NCBI GenBank assembly: GCA_030824805.1
Contig: JAPJRC010000004.1
Coordinates: 1 to 64,000 of the forward strand
DNA length: 64,000 nt
Reading direction: 5' to 3'
DNA from: Micavibrio sp.
GTDB lineage: Bacteria; Pseudomonadota; Alphaproteobacteria; Micavibrionales; Micavibrionaceae
The notes below the pieces were generated by a model that did no database searches, was not told where the DNA came from, and worked only from the letters and a program-made list of their open reading frames with translations. The position numbers and the translations under genes were made by a program. Positions 49,615-57,834 of this stretch are shown piece after piece (within the stretch, counting starts at the first letter, position 1; each line of letters starts with the position of its first letter).

Positions 49615-51570
49615 TTAAGCCCTCAGGTACGTGCCATTGCGGCTATATTTATTCATGACAGCTTCGACCGCTCGTGGACCTATTTCACCATCTATCCGCT
49701 CCACAACCGAACCAAGGGCGCGTAATTGCGCGGATAAGCGCTCCACAGCGCCTTGATCCGCATTCGTGGCATCAATGAAATATTGCGAAGCTGCACTGCG
49801 TTTTGGTGTGTCGCCCTTGAGTGTTACGGGTATTGTTCTGCCGTCTGGCAATGGAACCGCGGCTTCGTTCAGTGGACCTTCACCGAAAATGGCGGGTCGA
49901 TCGGATATGCCGCCTTTTGAAAAAAGCTTGAATCCGTCAAACAGACCGCCGCTTGCGCTTGGTTTGTTGGGAGGGGGCAGAGGCAACCCGTTCCCTGCAC
50001 GTTGCAGTCCACCACCACCGCCTCCAATGCCACCAAGAAGATTGAACAATCCACCGGCTATCAGGCCGCCTAGACCGCTACCCTTGCCTGTGCCGGCATC
50101 CAGCTCTACAAAGGCAGCCGCAATCTCCGCAAGAGTATCGAGCGCATAATCGCCCAGATCTTCAAACGCCGCGCGGCCTCCTCGTACGGCATCTGCAAGC
50201 ATCTTTGCACGGTCGGCACTTTCTTCCTGCGCATCCCGCATTTCATGATACTGGTAAACCAGGCGCGCTATTTCCTCGCCTTCCCGGGAGAAAATGTCTA
50301 CGCCTGCTTCGCGCAGACGATTATTGACCTCTTGCGTAGCCTCCGAAAGGTTCATTTCTTCGTTACGGATGCGAAGCTGATCGATGACCTTACGTATCGC
50401 CTCCGCTTCGTCGTGCGCCTGCTTGATAACCTTTTCGCGCTCTTTGTCCCCACGAAGGATAATCTCTTCAGGTTTCGAAGCCGGCACCGGCACAGGCGGG
50501 CTTGAAATGCCACCCTCCGCCGATGGATCCCATTTTGGGCTCCACCCATAGTGCGTGGAGGAAAGGTCACCCATCTGCTCACGGATGCGCTGATCATACG
50601 CAGCCGCACCCGCAACCGTTGGCAAGGCCTTGCCCTCAGCATCCATCGCAGGGGGAACAATACTATAATCGCGCTTTGCGGCCTCGTGTAGCTTGTCAAG
50701 CTCACCCACCAGAATTGATGCGCCAGTCGCGGCATCTGCAAAAAGCTGTATCGCTTCTGCAAGCGGTCCCGTGATGAGGTCGCTATCGCCCAGAGTCGCG
50801 GAAAGTTCTTTCCATGCGTTGTTTAGGTCTGACAATGCGGCAACGATGCCGCCATCCAGTTCCTGTGCAGCGCCCTCGAAATCTTTCGTGGCCTTGGCCA
50901 CCCATTCCGCCAGCTGCTTGCCAGAGACTTCACCGTCCTTGACCATCTGTTTAAGTTCGGCACCTGTAACTCCCGCCGCTCTTCCCACATTTTCGATGAA
51001 ACCCGGCAGAGGCTCCATGATCTGGTTGAATTCGGCCGTCTCCACACGAACTTGCGAGAACGCCTGTCCCATCCCGTACAGAACCTGACCGATTTGAGCA
51101 TCGGCTGCGCCAAATACCGCTTTGGCATTGGCAAGCCCAACCAATATTTGGTCGGTTATGTCTTGGTTTATTATTCCGCCCTTCTGAAGCGCCAGCAATC
51201 GCCCATAACCATCGCTGAGAGCGAAGATATCGATATTGAGCTCGCGCGCCTTTGTGCGCAGGAACTCTTGCGCCGCCGCCAACTCCTCGGTACTTCCGGT
51301 CAAAAATTTTAGACGTGCCTCCAAACGCTCGAACTGCTGCATGTTAGAAAACGTACTGGAGGCTGCCTGATAGGCGCCAATCGCCGGAACCAATTGGGTA
51401 AGCATCGTTCGGGCAAGCAGTCCGATTTTCTGATTTGCCTTTAAAGCACCATCGCCCACGCGATTCATCGACCGCTCCCCGGTTACGCCAAGCTGCTCGA
51501 TTGTTGCAGTGACGGTTTTTCCGCCCTCTGCCTCGAGGCGGATGATGTAACTATGCCGTGTTTGGCTCAT
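49615..51570 (-). CDS. Tail tape-measure protein
   Basis: A 651-residue protein. The tape-measure domain is visible at ~85-260: FLRTKARELNIDIFALSDGY, FGAADAQIGQVLYGMGQAFS and AELKQMVKDGEVSGKQLAEW. The C-terminal part is Gly-rich (GLIAGGLFNLLGGIGGGGGG), as in lambda H-type proteins. Length sets the tail length; at the usual ~1.5 angstrom per residue this predicts roughly 100 nm. It overlaps the frameshifted chaperone ORF by 20 nt. Confidence 0.9.
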   Translation of the reverse strand: MSQTRHSYIIRLEAEGGKTVTATIEQLGVTGERSMNRVGDGALKANQKIGLLARTMLTQLVPAIGAYQAASSTFSNMQQFERLEARLKFLTGSTEELAAAQEFLRTKARELNIDIFALSDGYGRLLALQKGGIINQDITDQILVGLANAKAVFGAADAQIGQVLYGMGQAFSQVRVETAEFNQIMEPLPGFIENVGRAAGVTGAELKQMVKDGEVSGKQLAEWVAKATKDFEGAAQELDGGIVAALSDLNNAWKELSATLGDSDLITGPLAEAIQLFADAATGASILVGELDKLHEAAKRDYSIVPPAMDAEGKALPTVAGAAAYDQRIREQMGDLSSTHYGWSPKWDPSAEGGISSPPVPVPASKPEEIILRGDKEREKVIKQAHDEAEAIRKVIDQLRIRNEEMNLSEATQEVNNRLREAGVDIFSREGEEIARLVYQYHEMRDAQEESADRAKMLADAVRGGRAAFEDLGDYALDTLAEIAAAFVELDAGTGKGSGLGGLIAGGLFNLLGGIGGGGGGLQRAGNGLPLPPPNKPSASGGLFDGFKLFSKGGISDRPAIFGEGPLNEAAVPLPDGRTIPVTLKGDTPKRSAASQYFIDATNADQGAVERLSAQLRALGSVVERIDGEIGPRAVEAVMNKYSRNGTYLRA

Positions 51571-52347
51571 CTTGACCGCCGCGCTGGCTGAGGATTGAGG
51601 ATATTTCTGACGAAGCCGTCAGGAGGAAATCGAGAACGATCGGGCAATCCTGCCCATGGTATTTAAGAATTCCGACTAGGGCGGCAGCATCGAGTCCGAT
51701 GAAAGATCCAGCACTGGTAATGCGGCCCTGCCCCGTGGATTTAAGAAGAATGTCCCAGGCCACCGCCTCTTGCTTGGTTTTCGGGCGATGCTCTATGTCT
51801 GGGCAGAAACTTCCGCCGGGTCCGCGGCGGCCGCTGGCGCAAGCGAGGCCTTCGAGTTTGCATCCGGCGCAATAGTCGGGACCGCAGTCTGAGGTAAAAT
51901 GCCATCTGACGCGGTCCCGGAATCTTTTTTTGCGCTGAGATACTTTGACTGCCATCTCATAAGTCGGTCGTAAAACGGTATGCTGATAAAAGGATTCTTT
52001 AAAACCGCTTCAATGGCATCACGCGTTGGCTCGACTGGACAGTCGCTGTTATTAAGAATACCCGACCACGAAACAATATGCTCACAACCCAATTCGATGA
52101 TCAGAAATTCTTTTAGAATTCCTTCACGGACTATGGGATTTTCCAAGTCAGGGAGATTGCGATCATCGAAGAGACCCGCCTCCTTACATTGGTCGACGCT
52201 CTCTTCAAGTCCGGTTAAACGTTGCTTGGCAGCCGCTTGAGCAATACTGTAAGAACGTAAATCCATCGATCGCACAATAAATACGATGCCGTCGAGGATT
52301 GGAATTTCGAGCGGTTCTCCTGTAACCGCAATATCATCTAGCCTCAT
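51551..52347 (-). CDS. Tail assembly chaperone, frameshifted long form (G-T type)
   Basis: Predicted product of a -1 frameshift at A-AAA-AAA (51931-51925). The first 141 codons come from the short-form frame and the next 124 from the overlapping frame ending at 51551, giving about 265 residues. After the slip the protein reads RFRDRVRWHFTSDCGPDYCA, then a Cys-rich stretch and TKQEAVAWDILLKSTGQGRI, LDAAALVGILKY. This matches the general rule that chaperone genes before the tape measure make two products at a fixed ratio. The downstream frame has its own ATG at 51955, but no Shine-Dalgarno is evident. Confidence 0.75.
51793..52347 (-). CDS. Tail assembly chaperone, short form (G type)
   Basis: A 184-residue protein: an N-terminal MRLDDIAVTGEPLEIPILDG, a helical core and an Ala/Pro-rich end (KASLAPAAAADPAEVSAQT). 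Its position between the tail tube and tape measure, and the overlap with a second ORF in the -1 frame, identify it as the gpG equivalent. The ATG overlaps the tail tube stop by 4 nt. Confidence 0.8.
   Translation of the reverse strand: MRLDDIAVTGEPLEIPILDGIVFIVRSMDLRSYSIAQAAAKQRLTGLEESVDQCKEAGLFDDRNLPDLENPIVREGILKEFLIIELGCEHIVSWSGILNNSDCPVEPTRDAIEAVLKNPFISIPFYDRLMRWQSKYLSAKKDSGTASDGILPQTAVPTIAPDANSKASLAPAAAADPAEVSAQT
51924..51931 (-). promoter_or_regulatory. Programmed -1 frameshift slippery site
   Basis: Minus strand sequence GC-AAAAAAA-G, phased A-AAA-AAA-G in the short-form frame (codons gcA AAA AAA Gat). Sliding back one base reads AAA AAA AGA in the frame of the downstream ORF. The pattern X-XXY-YYZ with A/A/A is the most slippery class in bacteria (compare A-AAA-AAG in dnaX). 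Confidence 0.75.
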
Positions 52348-53612
52348 GCGTACTGCGTGCCGTCAAGATCGTTGATCAATTCGATGGTAGCAAGCCTGCC
52401 AACCGTGGCGTCGCGCGATGCCTGGTAATTGATCGTGGCGGAAATACCGCCAGGGCCCGAAATAGGATCTTTCGGTATTGACATTGTAATGCGGTGAAGC
52501 TTTATCCGCAGAACCTGTGCCGGCGTAAGCTTATATCCAAGCTCAAGATCCGTCTTTGTCTCAGCCTCGGCTTTTGCAAGCAAGCCTTCGTTTGAAAGAC
52601 GGATTTGAGCAGTCCCAGTAATGGACGTGATGCCTTCATCCGCACCCTGAATACGGTCATCATCGCGGATAACCTGGATAGCTTCAAGATTGTTTGTGTG
52701 CTGTAAACTTGCAGAGGTAAGGTTTCCGACAAAAACGCCTGCCTCTTTAACATAGCCTTTAAACTGGCTGATACGTTCGAAGGTAAGCTCTTGCGGGACC
52801 CCGCCCTGAGAAGCTGATGTAATCGCCTGCTGCCCCCGGGCAATCGTTCCTATCACTGCTTGTGCAGCGCCCGATCTTTGGAAATCCAATGCCAAGGAGT
52901 TGAATTTTACACTGTCGAACATGCGGTACCGGTTTATCTCTGGATTGCAGCGTTCAATATCTGCACAAGGAAGATCGTTTACCCCCGTTACGAATGTGTG
53001 CTTATTTCCACCACCAATCAGAGTTTTGTCACTGGGCCTTGCGTGGCTTGCAGCCAATGTGAATGCATTTCCTGCGGTGCCGCCGGTGTCATGGATGACC
53101 TGCAAAGCGCTTCCAACTCTGCTGTAGGTGGCGGCTGACACGCTGACGTTCGCGGAGGCATTCAATGCCGTCACAACATTGTCGATTGTTGCAGCAACGT
53201 TGGCACCGATTTGTATGTTTTGTCCCGTGCTGGCGCCAGCAATGAAGGTAAATGCAACACCGTTGATTGTAATTGTCTGTGTCGCAACCGGATTTGATAG
53301 AAACACGATTTGACCATCTGCTTTGTTGTTCACGGTGGTGGTAGGGGCACCGAAAAGGCCTTTAAGCCATAAGCCAAAATAGCGCGTATCGACTGGAACG
53401 GCGATATCGCCGGAAACATTGAGGACATCAAGTAGAGGATCCGCAGGATCACGGCCGAATCCCAACACGGGATCATCCACAAGGCTGCGCTCTCCGCCGA
53501 GCTCGTTCCTGGTGAAAGGCATTTTCATGAAATTGCCCGTTGCCGGAGACTCATAATCGCTTTTGAACTTAAGCAGAGTTAGCGCGCGCGCGCCAGATGC
53601 ACGAGTGGCCAT
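52344..53612 (-). CDS. Major tail tube protein
   Basis: A 422-residue protein. N-terminal ALTLLKFKSDYESPATGNFM and C-terminal EAETKTDLELGYKLTPAQVL flank a core compatible with phage tube proteins; a large insert at ~100-210 (QTITINGVAFTFIAGASTGQ ... DTGGTAGNAFTLAA) is an extra beta domain probably displayed on the tail surface. Position before the chaperone supports the call. Confidence 0.75.
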   Translation of the reverse strand: MATRASGARALTLLKFKSDYESPATGNFMKMPFTRNELGGERSLVDDPVLGFGRDPADPLLDVLNVSGDIAVPVDTRYFGLWLKGLFGAPTTTVNNKADGQIVFLSNPVATQTITINGVAFTFIAGASTGQNIQIGANVAATIDNVVTALNASANVSVSAATYSRVGSALQVIHDTGGTAGNAFTLAASHARPSDKTLIGGGNKHTFVTGVNDLPCADIERCNPEINRYRMFDSVKFNSLALDFQRSGAAQAVIGTIARGQQAITSASQGGVPQELTFERISQFKGYVKEAGVFVGNLTSASLQHTNNLEAIQVIRDDDRIQGADEGITSITGTAQIRLSNEGLLAKAEAETKTDLELGYKLTPAQVLRIKLHRITMSIPKDPISGPGGISATINYQASRDATVGRLATIELINDLDGTQYA

Positions 53613-53638
53613 GGAATATCCTTTCTAAATGTTGAAAA

Positions 53639-54085
53639 TCAAACGATTGGAGAGGCTGTGTCGTACTCAGCCACCAAAGAGATAACGGCCGACTTTATGT
53701 CGTGACCGCCGGCAATGCGGTCTGTTATCGGCGCGGGTTGCCCGTATGTTATACCTTGTATAATTCCGCCAAGGGTTTCATCCTCTGCTAGTGCAATACC
53801 GATTGCTTTTACGAGAACCGCATAACGCTCATCGCGTACACTGGCCTTCCCGTGCTTTACAAACACCTCGATATCGATCTGATGCTCGTAATAACAGCTT
53901 TGGAACCCACCAAGCACTTGCTCCGGATCACCCGGATCGCCATCACGAATTACAATGCAACCCCTGTCAGGTATTTCGTCGTCTGCCGGATCTTCGTTAC
54001 GGAGAACGAGGACTTCAGTATCTGTAGCCGCATCAAGACGTTGGCGGAGCACGCTTAAAACGGTTTCTGCATCCGTTGGCATCAC
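53639..54085 (-). CDS. Tail terminator / minor tail protein U-like
   Basis: A 148-residue protein, TDAETVLSVLRQRLDAATDT at the start and VEYD/AEYDTAS near the end, with a length and position (between Z-like and tube genes) typical of tail terminators that cap the tube and join it to the head. Confidence 0.65.
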   Translation of the reverse strand: MMPTDAETVLSVLRQRLDAATDTEVLVLRNEDPADDEIPDRGCIVIRDGDPGDPEQVLGGFQSCYYEHQIDIEVFVKHGKASVRDERYAVLVKAIGIALAEDETLGGIIQGITYGQPAPITDRIAGGHDIKSAVISLVAEYDTASPIV

Positions 54086-54780
54086 ATTCTTCTCTCAATA
54101 TATGATGGAACCATGCTTCCCCAGAGTTTTGCCTCTTTGGAAATATCCAGCCTCTTTTTTATGGAGACCTGCGGTATCAAAACAAACATCGGAACATCGG
54201 CACGGCCGGCGAGCATGGTGCGCTCACCCATTGTCTTGGTCGCGCTTCGTGTTTTAAGCTTTTGAATGGTTCCACCACCCTTTGAACGGTTCAAATTGTT
54301 ACCGCCTGAGAGGCGTACGCCGCGGGCCACCAAGAGCGGATGTTTACCGGGACGTTTAATCATTACCAACTCAATACCCATCCATTCTTCCAAAAGGCGA
54401 GGCGTAATCCGGTATTTACTTTTGCCAGCACCTATCAGCTTCTGAGCCTGGGGCAAGGGTACAGCGAGGAATCGGCCGGAGCTTGATTTAATAATGGCCC
54501 CTTTTTCGTATCCGTCGATAATGTGTGGGGCCTTAGAAATGACAGAGGCCGCGGCATCAAGACTTTCACCGGACTTAGGGTAAACATAGTGAGATGGCGG
54601 CCCCTGCCATGTGTTCGCGAGTCTTTGGCCAAGGCCAGCACGCCTGGTTTCTTCACGAAGATTGTTCTTCAGTGCTGTCGCAGCCTCAACAATGCCTCCC
54701 TTGGTCGCCTTAGCCAATCTGGCTTTAAACTTTTTGGCGTCACCGACTGGATCGCCCATAAGCTTGGCGCTAAGCTTCAT
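54082..54780 (-). CDS. Minor tail / head-tail connector protein (Z-like)
   Basis: A 232-residue basic protein, with VEAATALKNNLREETRRAGL near the N-terminus and a C-terminal barrel-like part (ADVPMFVLIPQVSIKKRLDI). Position after FII-like and before U-like matches gpZ of lambdoid phages. Overlaps the U-like gene by 4 nt. Confidence 0.6.
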   Translation of the reverse strand: MKLSAKLMGDPVGDAKKFKARLAKATKGGIVEAATALKNNLREETRRAGLGQRLANTWQGPPSHYVYPKSGESLDAAASVISKAPHIIDGYEKGAIIKSSSGRFLAVPLPQAQKLIGAGKSKYRITPRLLEEWMGIELVMIKRPGKHPLLVARGVRLSGGNNLNRSKGGGTIQKLKTRSATKTMGERTMLAGRADVPMFVLIPQVSIKKRLDISKEAKLWGSMVPSYIERRM

Positions 54781-55101
54781 TCAATCTGCAGGATAACACT
54801 CAACGCGCCATACGCGTCGGTTATCATCAGGAACGATGCAACGCTTCACAACCCAATCACCCTTAAAAGTGATTTTATCGTCCTTTTCTGGCTTCGGATG
54901 CATTGCTGTCGCGATTACGATTTCGAAGATTGCCGTTTCCGACTTAAACATTGCCCCGCGGACGGTGGTCAACTCATCAGGAAGCTTTTCTAGAAACGGA
55001 ATATCAGTCCAACTTTGTGCCCCTGAGGCAAGCGCAAAAACGCCCCTGTCACCCCATACCGCTGTGACGTCCGCAAGCATGGCGTCGACATCGTCCAACA
55101 T
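54781..55101 (-). CDS. Head-tail joining protein (FII-like)
   Basis: A 106-residue protein, starting at the last base of the preceding stop codon. The small beta-rich sequence and order (capsid, this pair, Z, U) fit the FII-type connector. No strong motif. Confidence 0.5.
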   Translation of the reverse strand: MLDDVDAMLADVTAVWGDRGVFALASGAQSWTDIPFLEKLPDELTTVRGAMFKSETAIFEIVIATAMHPKPEKDDKITFKGDWVVKRCIVPDDNRRVWRVECYPAD

Positions 55102-55436
55102 TATTCTGAATCTTTTGCTGGAATCAAATCTACATGCGAGTTGGTAGCACCGCCGCGTATAATCGAGATTTTATCATTGCGTGCTTTTACCAGAGGGAAC
55201 ATTACACCCTTAGCGACTGGTATGCTGCCGGCACCCAAGGTTGCTTCGGGGTCCGCTCCGTATGCCACACGAATATCTGATTGCGTTGGGCATACGAACA
55301 CCAGGTCAGATTCGATATCAATTAGCGTATCTGCGCTTGTATCACTCGCAGTAGTTTGAACAGATCTCGCAAGATCGAGCATAACCGCTTGCAGTTGCGT
55401 ACCGTCAAAGGATCTAGGCGTTATTTTACCTGTCAT
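55101..55436 (-). CDS. Head-associated hypothetical protein
   Basis: About 111 residues from ATG 55436 (an ATG at 55451 lies in the terminator). SVQTTASDTSADTLIDIESD and SIIRGGATNSHVDLIPAKDS. It is the first gene after the capsid terminator, in the position of FI-type DNA-packaging or head-completion proteins. Not recognised by sequence. Confidence 0.5.
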   Translation of the reverse strand: MTGKITPRSFDGTQLQAVMLDLARSVQTTASDTSADTLIDIESDLVFVCPTQSDIRVAYGADPEATLGAGSIPVAKGVMFPLVKARNDKISIIRGGATNSHVDLIPAKDSE

Positions 55437-55449
55437 TTTTGTCTCCAGC

Positions 55450-55479
55450 AAAAAAAAGGGCGCCGAATGGCGCCCTTTT
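55450..55479 (-). terminator. Terminator after the major capsid gene
   Basis: AAAAGGGCGCC, GAAT, GGCGCCCTTTT (55454-55479): an 11-bp perfect stem, with an eight-A run on the left giving the T tract on the minus strand. It lies 17 nt past the capsid stop. Confidence 0.85.
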
Positions 55480-55495
55480 GTTCTGTTTAGGCTGC

Positions 55496-56521
55496 TTATT
55501 TCACTTTTACGTACATTGTTGCGTTTGGACGTCCGGGAACGGGAAGCGGCGCGGATTGGGTCATAACCTGCTCAACTGGAGGATCGTTCTCAACCCAATG
55601 TGTTGGCGCATATTCTGCCTCTTGCAAAACTGAACCGTCCATAATCGCCCCAAAGGCACGCTTACCGGCAAGGGCGCCCGTTGCACCGAGAATTACGCCC
55701 GTGCTGTCGATCATCTTTTGAGGTTGCCCTGCTGCATCGGAATACACTTCGTTGTACGTGAAGTACTCCACATCACCGATCGTACCCTTGTACACCGGAG
55801 CACCAGGTGCGCCAGGCTTGATGCCGAGATCAAGCGTCGCGGTCTGGCCTTTTTGACGATCCAGAGCCTTTTCTGTCAATGGATCCGCGATAAACAGTCG
55901 CCAGGCATCCTTGCCCATGACAGCAACGTTTACAGCCGCGCCACTCTTTTCTCCGACAAGGTCAAACCATGCATCCAGGTTGCTGTAAGGGCTGATACCG
56001 TTATCGCCCCATTTGGAGCCGTTGGCGAGGATCTTGGTCAAAGCTGCATCCCGCCCGAAGTCCACTTGCGTTTCCGGATAGTCCTCACCGGTGACAATAA
56101 TTTTTCCGGTTTTTAGTAGCTCTGCGACCATCCATTCTATGCGTCGATCGATCTGCTCTCGTTGATCAATGAGAATTTGGTTCACAGCCAAGTCACGACG
56201 CTGAGCTGGAGAGAGAGAACCCAGAGGCGGTTCCCCAGGCTGGCGTGCGATCGGCACATACGGGTCAACTTGTGTTTTCGGCTTCACGTATGCCGGCGTG
56301 AACATCTTGGTACTATAACCCCGCTGTTTTTTTGCTTTACCCGCAACAAATGGGGAAACAAACGGAGCCAATGCAAGGTTGTCTGACAGAACGTCAAACA
56401 TAATCTCTTTGGTTGAGAATGTAACTACCTGTGGGAAGAATGTATCCATGAGGAAGCGGGGAACTCGGTGGAGCGATTGAAGAGTTTCAATCAACGTTGC
56501 TGTGTCGTGTGTTTGAGCCAT
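55496..56521 (-). CDS. Major capsid protein (lambda E type)
   Basis: About 341 residues from ATG 56521, chosen for AGGAG 8 nt upstream; an ATG at 56593 falls in a hairpin. The GpE family pattern is visible: LIETLQSLHRVPRFLMDTFF, MFDVLSDNLALAPFVSP, YVKPKTQVDPYVPIARQPGE, ITGED-like TGEDYPETQVDFGRDAALTK and the C-terminal VEYFTYNEVYSDAAGQPQKM. It forms the HK97-fold shell. Hairpins bracket the gene. Confidence 0.92.
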   Translation of the reverse strand: MAQTHDTATLIETLQSLHRVPRFLMDTFFPQVVTFSTKEIMFDVLSDNLALAPFVSPFVAGKAKKQRGYSTKMFTPAYVKPKTQVDPYVPIARQPGEPPLGSLSPAQRRDLAVNQILIDQREQIDRRIEWMVAELLKTGKIIVTGEDYPETQVDFGRDAALTKILANGSKWGDNGISPYSNLDAWFDLVGEKSGAAVNVAVMGKDAWRLFIADPLTEKALDRQKGQTATLDLGIKPGAPGAPVYKGTIGDVEYFTYNEVYSDAAGQPQKMIDSTGVILGATGALAGKRAFGAIMDGSVLQEAEYAPTHWVENDPPVEQVMTQSAPLPVPGRPNATMYVKVK

Positions 56522-56562
56522 AAGGGCATCTCCTGTATTTGCGTTGATATTGTTAAAAGCGG

Positions 56563-56590
56563 AAAAAGAAACAGCGCCCTGAGGCGCTGT
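56563..56590 (-). terminator. Terminator-like hairpin between decoration and capsid genes
   Basis: On the minus strand ACAGCGCC, TCAG, GGCGCTGT (56590-56571), followed by TTCTTTTTCC. It lies 28 nt past the decoration-protein stop and 42 nt before the capsid Shine-Dalgarno. Confidence 0.75.
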
Positions 56591-56617
56591 CATAACAAAA
56601 TTTAAAAGACCTATGCC

Positions 56618-57268
56618 CTAGCGGGTGTAAATTCCCGCATCACGCAGTACCGCCTTCGTACTCGCAGCGGTATGGCCGGCACCGAACGTCAATGCTTCGG
56701 CATTAAATTCACCGCCGATATATGCCATCGCCTCGGTATCGGTGATGGCGGCAGGGCTGTCTTCAACCAAGATTGCCGAAGGTATTTGTGAGCCATCTGT
56801 GGCCGCTGCCGTGGACACTTTGAATTTGCCGGATCCGGCCGCGACGGTGATGTCGAAACCGTCGCCCACAACGAAGTCTGCAGAGCCATCGGCGATCGCA
56901 AATTTAACATCGTCTGAGAACGTCGCCCCCACTGCCGCCTCACCTATGACATTACCATCCGGGTCTTCCACTCGATATGTACCGGAGTTAGCTGCAGCCG
57001 CGACAAAACGGACTGTGTACACACCGACTTTGGCGCCGGCGAGAACTGGTGTTACGGCATCAAGCGTGAGAACACCATTGCCAGTGTTCCCGCCCGCTTT
57101 TGCGGCCACAGTGGCGCCGCCGGTTAAAATTTCCCCAAGGACGGTACCAGCCAAAAGATCGGCTGTTCCTGCCAAAAGGATCACTTTTTTGGATCGAACA
57201 GCGTTCCCGTTGGCCAGCAGGCCACCTGGTGTGTAACTTTCGCTGCTTGCACTTGCGACATGTCTCAT
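56618..57268 (-). CDS. Head decoration protein (gpD-like)
   Basis: A 216-residue protein. The D-type frame is at both ends (KVILLAGTADLLAGTVLGEI and EAMAYIGGEFNAEALTFGAG), with an inserted repeat-like beta region between (residues ~50-140, including GTYRVEDPDGNVIGEAAVGA). gpD trimers stabilise the expanded capsid. It sits between the protease/scaffold and capsid genes, the lambda order. GGAGA precedes the ATG. Confidence 0.88.
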   Translation of the reverse strand: MRHVASASSESYTPGGLLANGNAVRSKKVILLAGTADLLAGTVLGEILTGGATVAAKAGGNTGNGVLTLDAVTPVLAGAKVGVYTVRFVAAAANSGTYRVEDPDGNVIGEAAVGATFSDDVKFAIADGSADFVVGDGFDITVAAGSGKFKVSTAAATDGSQIPSAILVEDSPAAITDTEAMAYIGGEFNAEALTFGAGHTAASTKAVLRDAGIYTR

Positions 57269-57326
57269 ATTTTATTCTCCGTTTTTGTTTGAAAGAAATA
57301 TTTGTACAGAAATACGTTGTGTAGTC

Positions 57327-57346
57327 TTACAGGAGGGATCCTGTAA
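57327..57346. repeat. Short perfect inverted repeat
   Basis: TTACAGGA, GGGA, TCCTGTAA between the protease and decoration genes. There is no T run, so it is probably an RNA processing or regulatory hairpin rather than a terminator. Confidence 0.4.
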
Positions 57347-57354
57347 CGATAATG

Positions 57355-57834
57355 TTAGGCCGTCTTCTTGATCGTCGACGGACGGAATGCTTGCTGTGCG
57401 GCCAGCAATGGGTTTTTCTGCTGCCCGCCTTCTGAAGATGGTTTAAGGGCCGGCTGATGATGTGAACGCATTGTGTTAGCAAACGTTTTATCTTCTTCAG
57501 CCGCCGCGGCAGGTGCCTTTTCAAGCAGCTTAACGGCCGCTTCGGGCAACATATCTGAGTTGAAAGCCAGTTCTTGCGCAAGCTCCTCACGCCCCTTTGC
57601 GGAAGCATGGCTCAGAATGGCAGAAATTCTGGCCCGCTCAACTTGTGCCGCAGCTTTATCTTTGTCGCCTTCGGTTTCTTCACCTTCACCTTCATCGCCT
57701 TCGGTTTCTTCACCTTCACCTTCATCGCCTTCGGTTTCTTCACCTTCTTTGGCGGCGGCAGGGGAATTTTTCTTACCGCCTTTGTCATTTTGTGCCTTTG
57801 GGTTTTTGGCGTCCGGTTTTACTTTAGTTTTCAT
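57355..57834 (-). CDS. Internal in-frame scaffold protein (Nu3-like)
   Basis: ATG 57834 (codon 269 of the protease) is preceded by AGGAG with 6-nt spacing and begins MKTKVKPDAKNPKAQNDKGG. It would give a 159-residue acidic, helical scaffold. This is by analogy with lambda Nu3; start usage is inferred from the ribosome-binding site. Confidence 0.6.
   Translation of the reverse strand: MKTKVKPDAKNPKAQNDKGGKKNSPAAAKEGEETEGDEGEGEETEGDEGEGEETEGDKDKAAAQVERARISAILSHASAKGREELAQELAFNSDMLPEAAVKLLEKAPAAAAEEDKTFANTMRSHHQPALKPSSEGGQQKNPLLAAQQAFRPSTIKKTA

Noticed and set aside
57665..57747. A CRISPR-like repeat array
   Set aside because: The repeats are contiguous without spacers and are in frame within the S49 protease gene.
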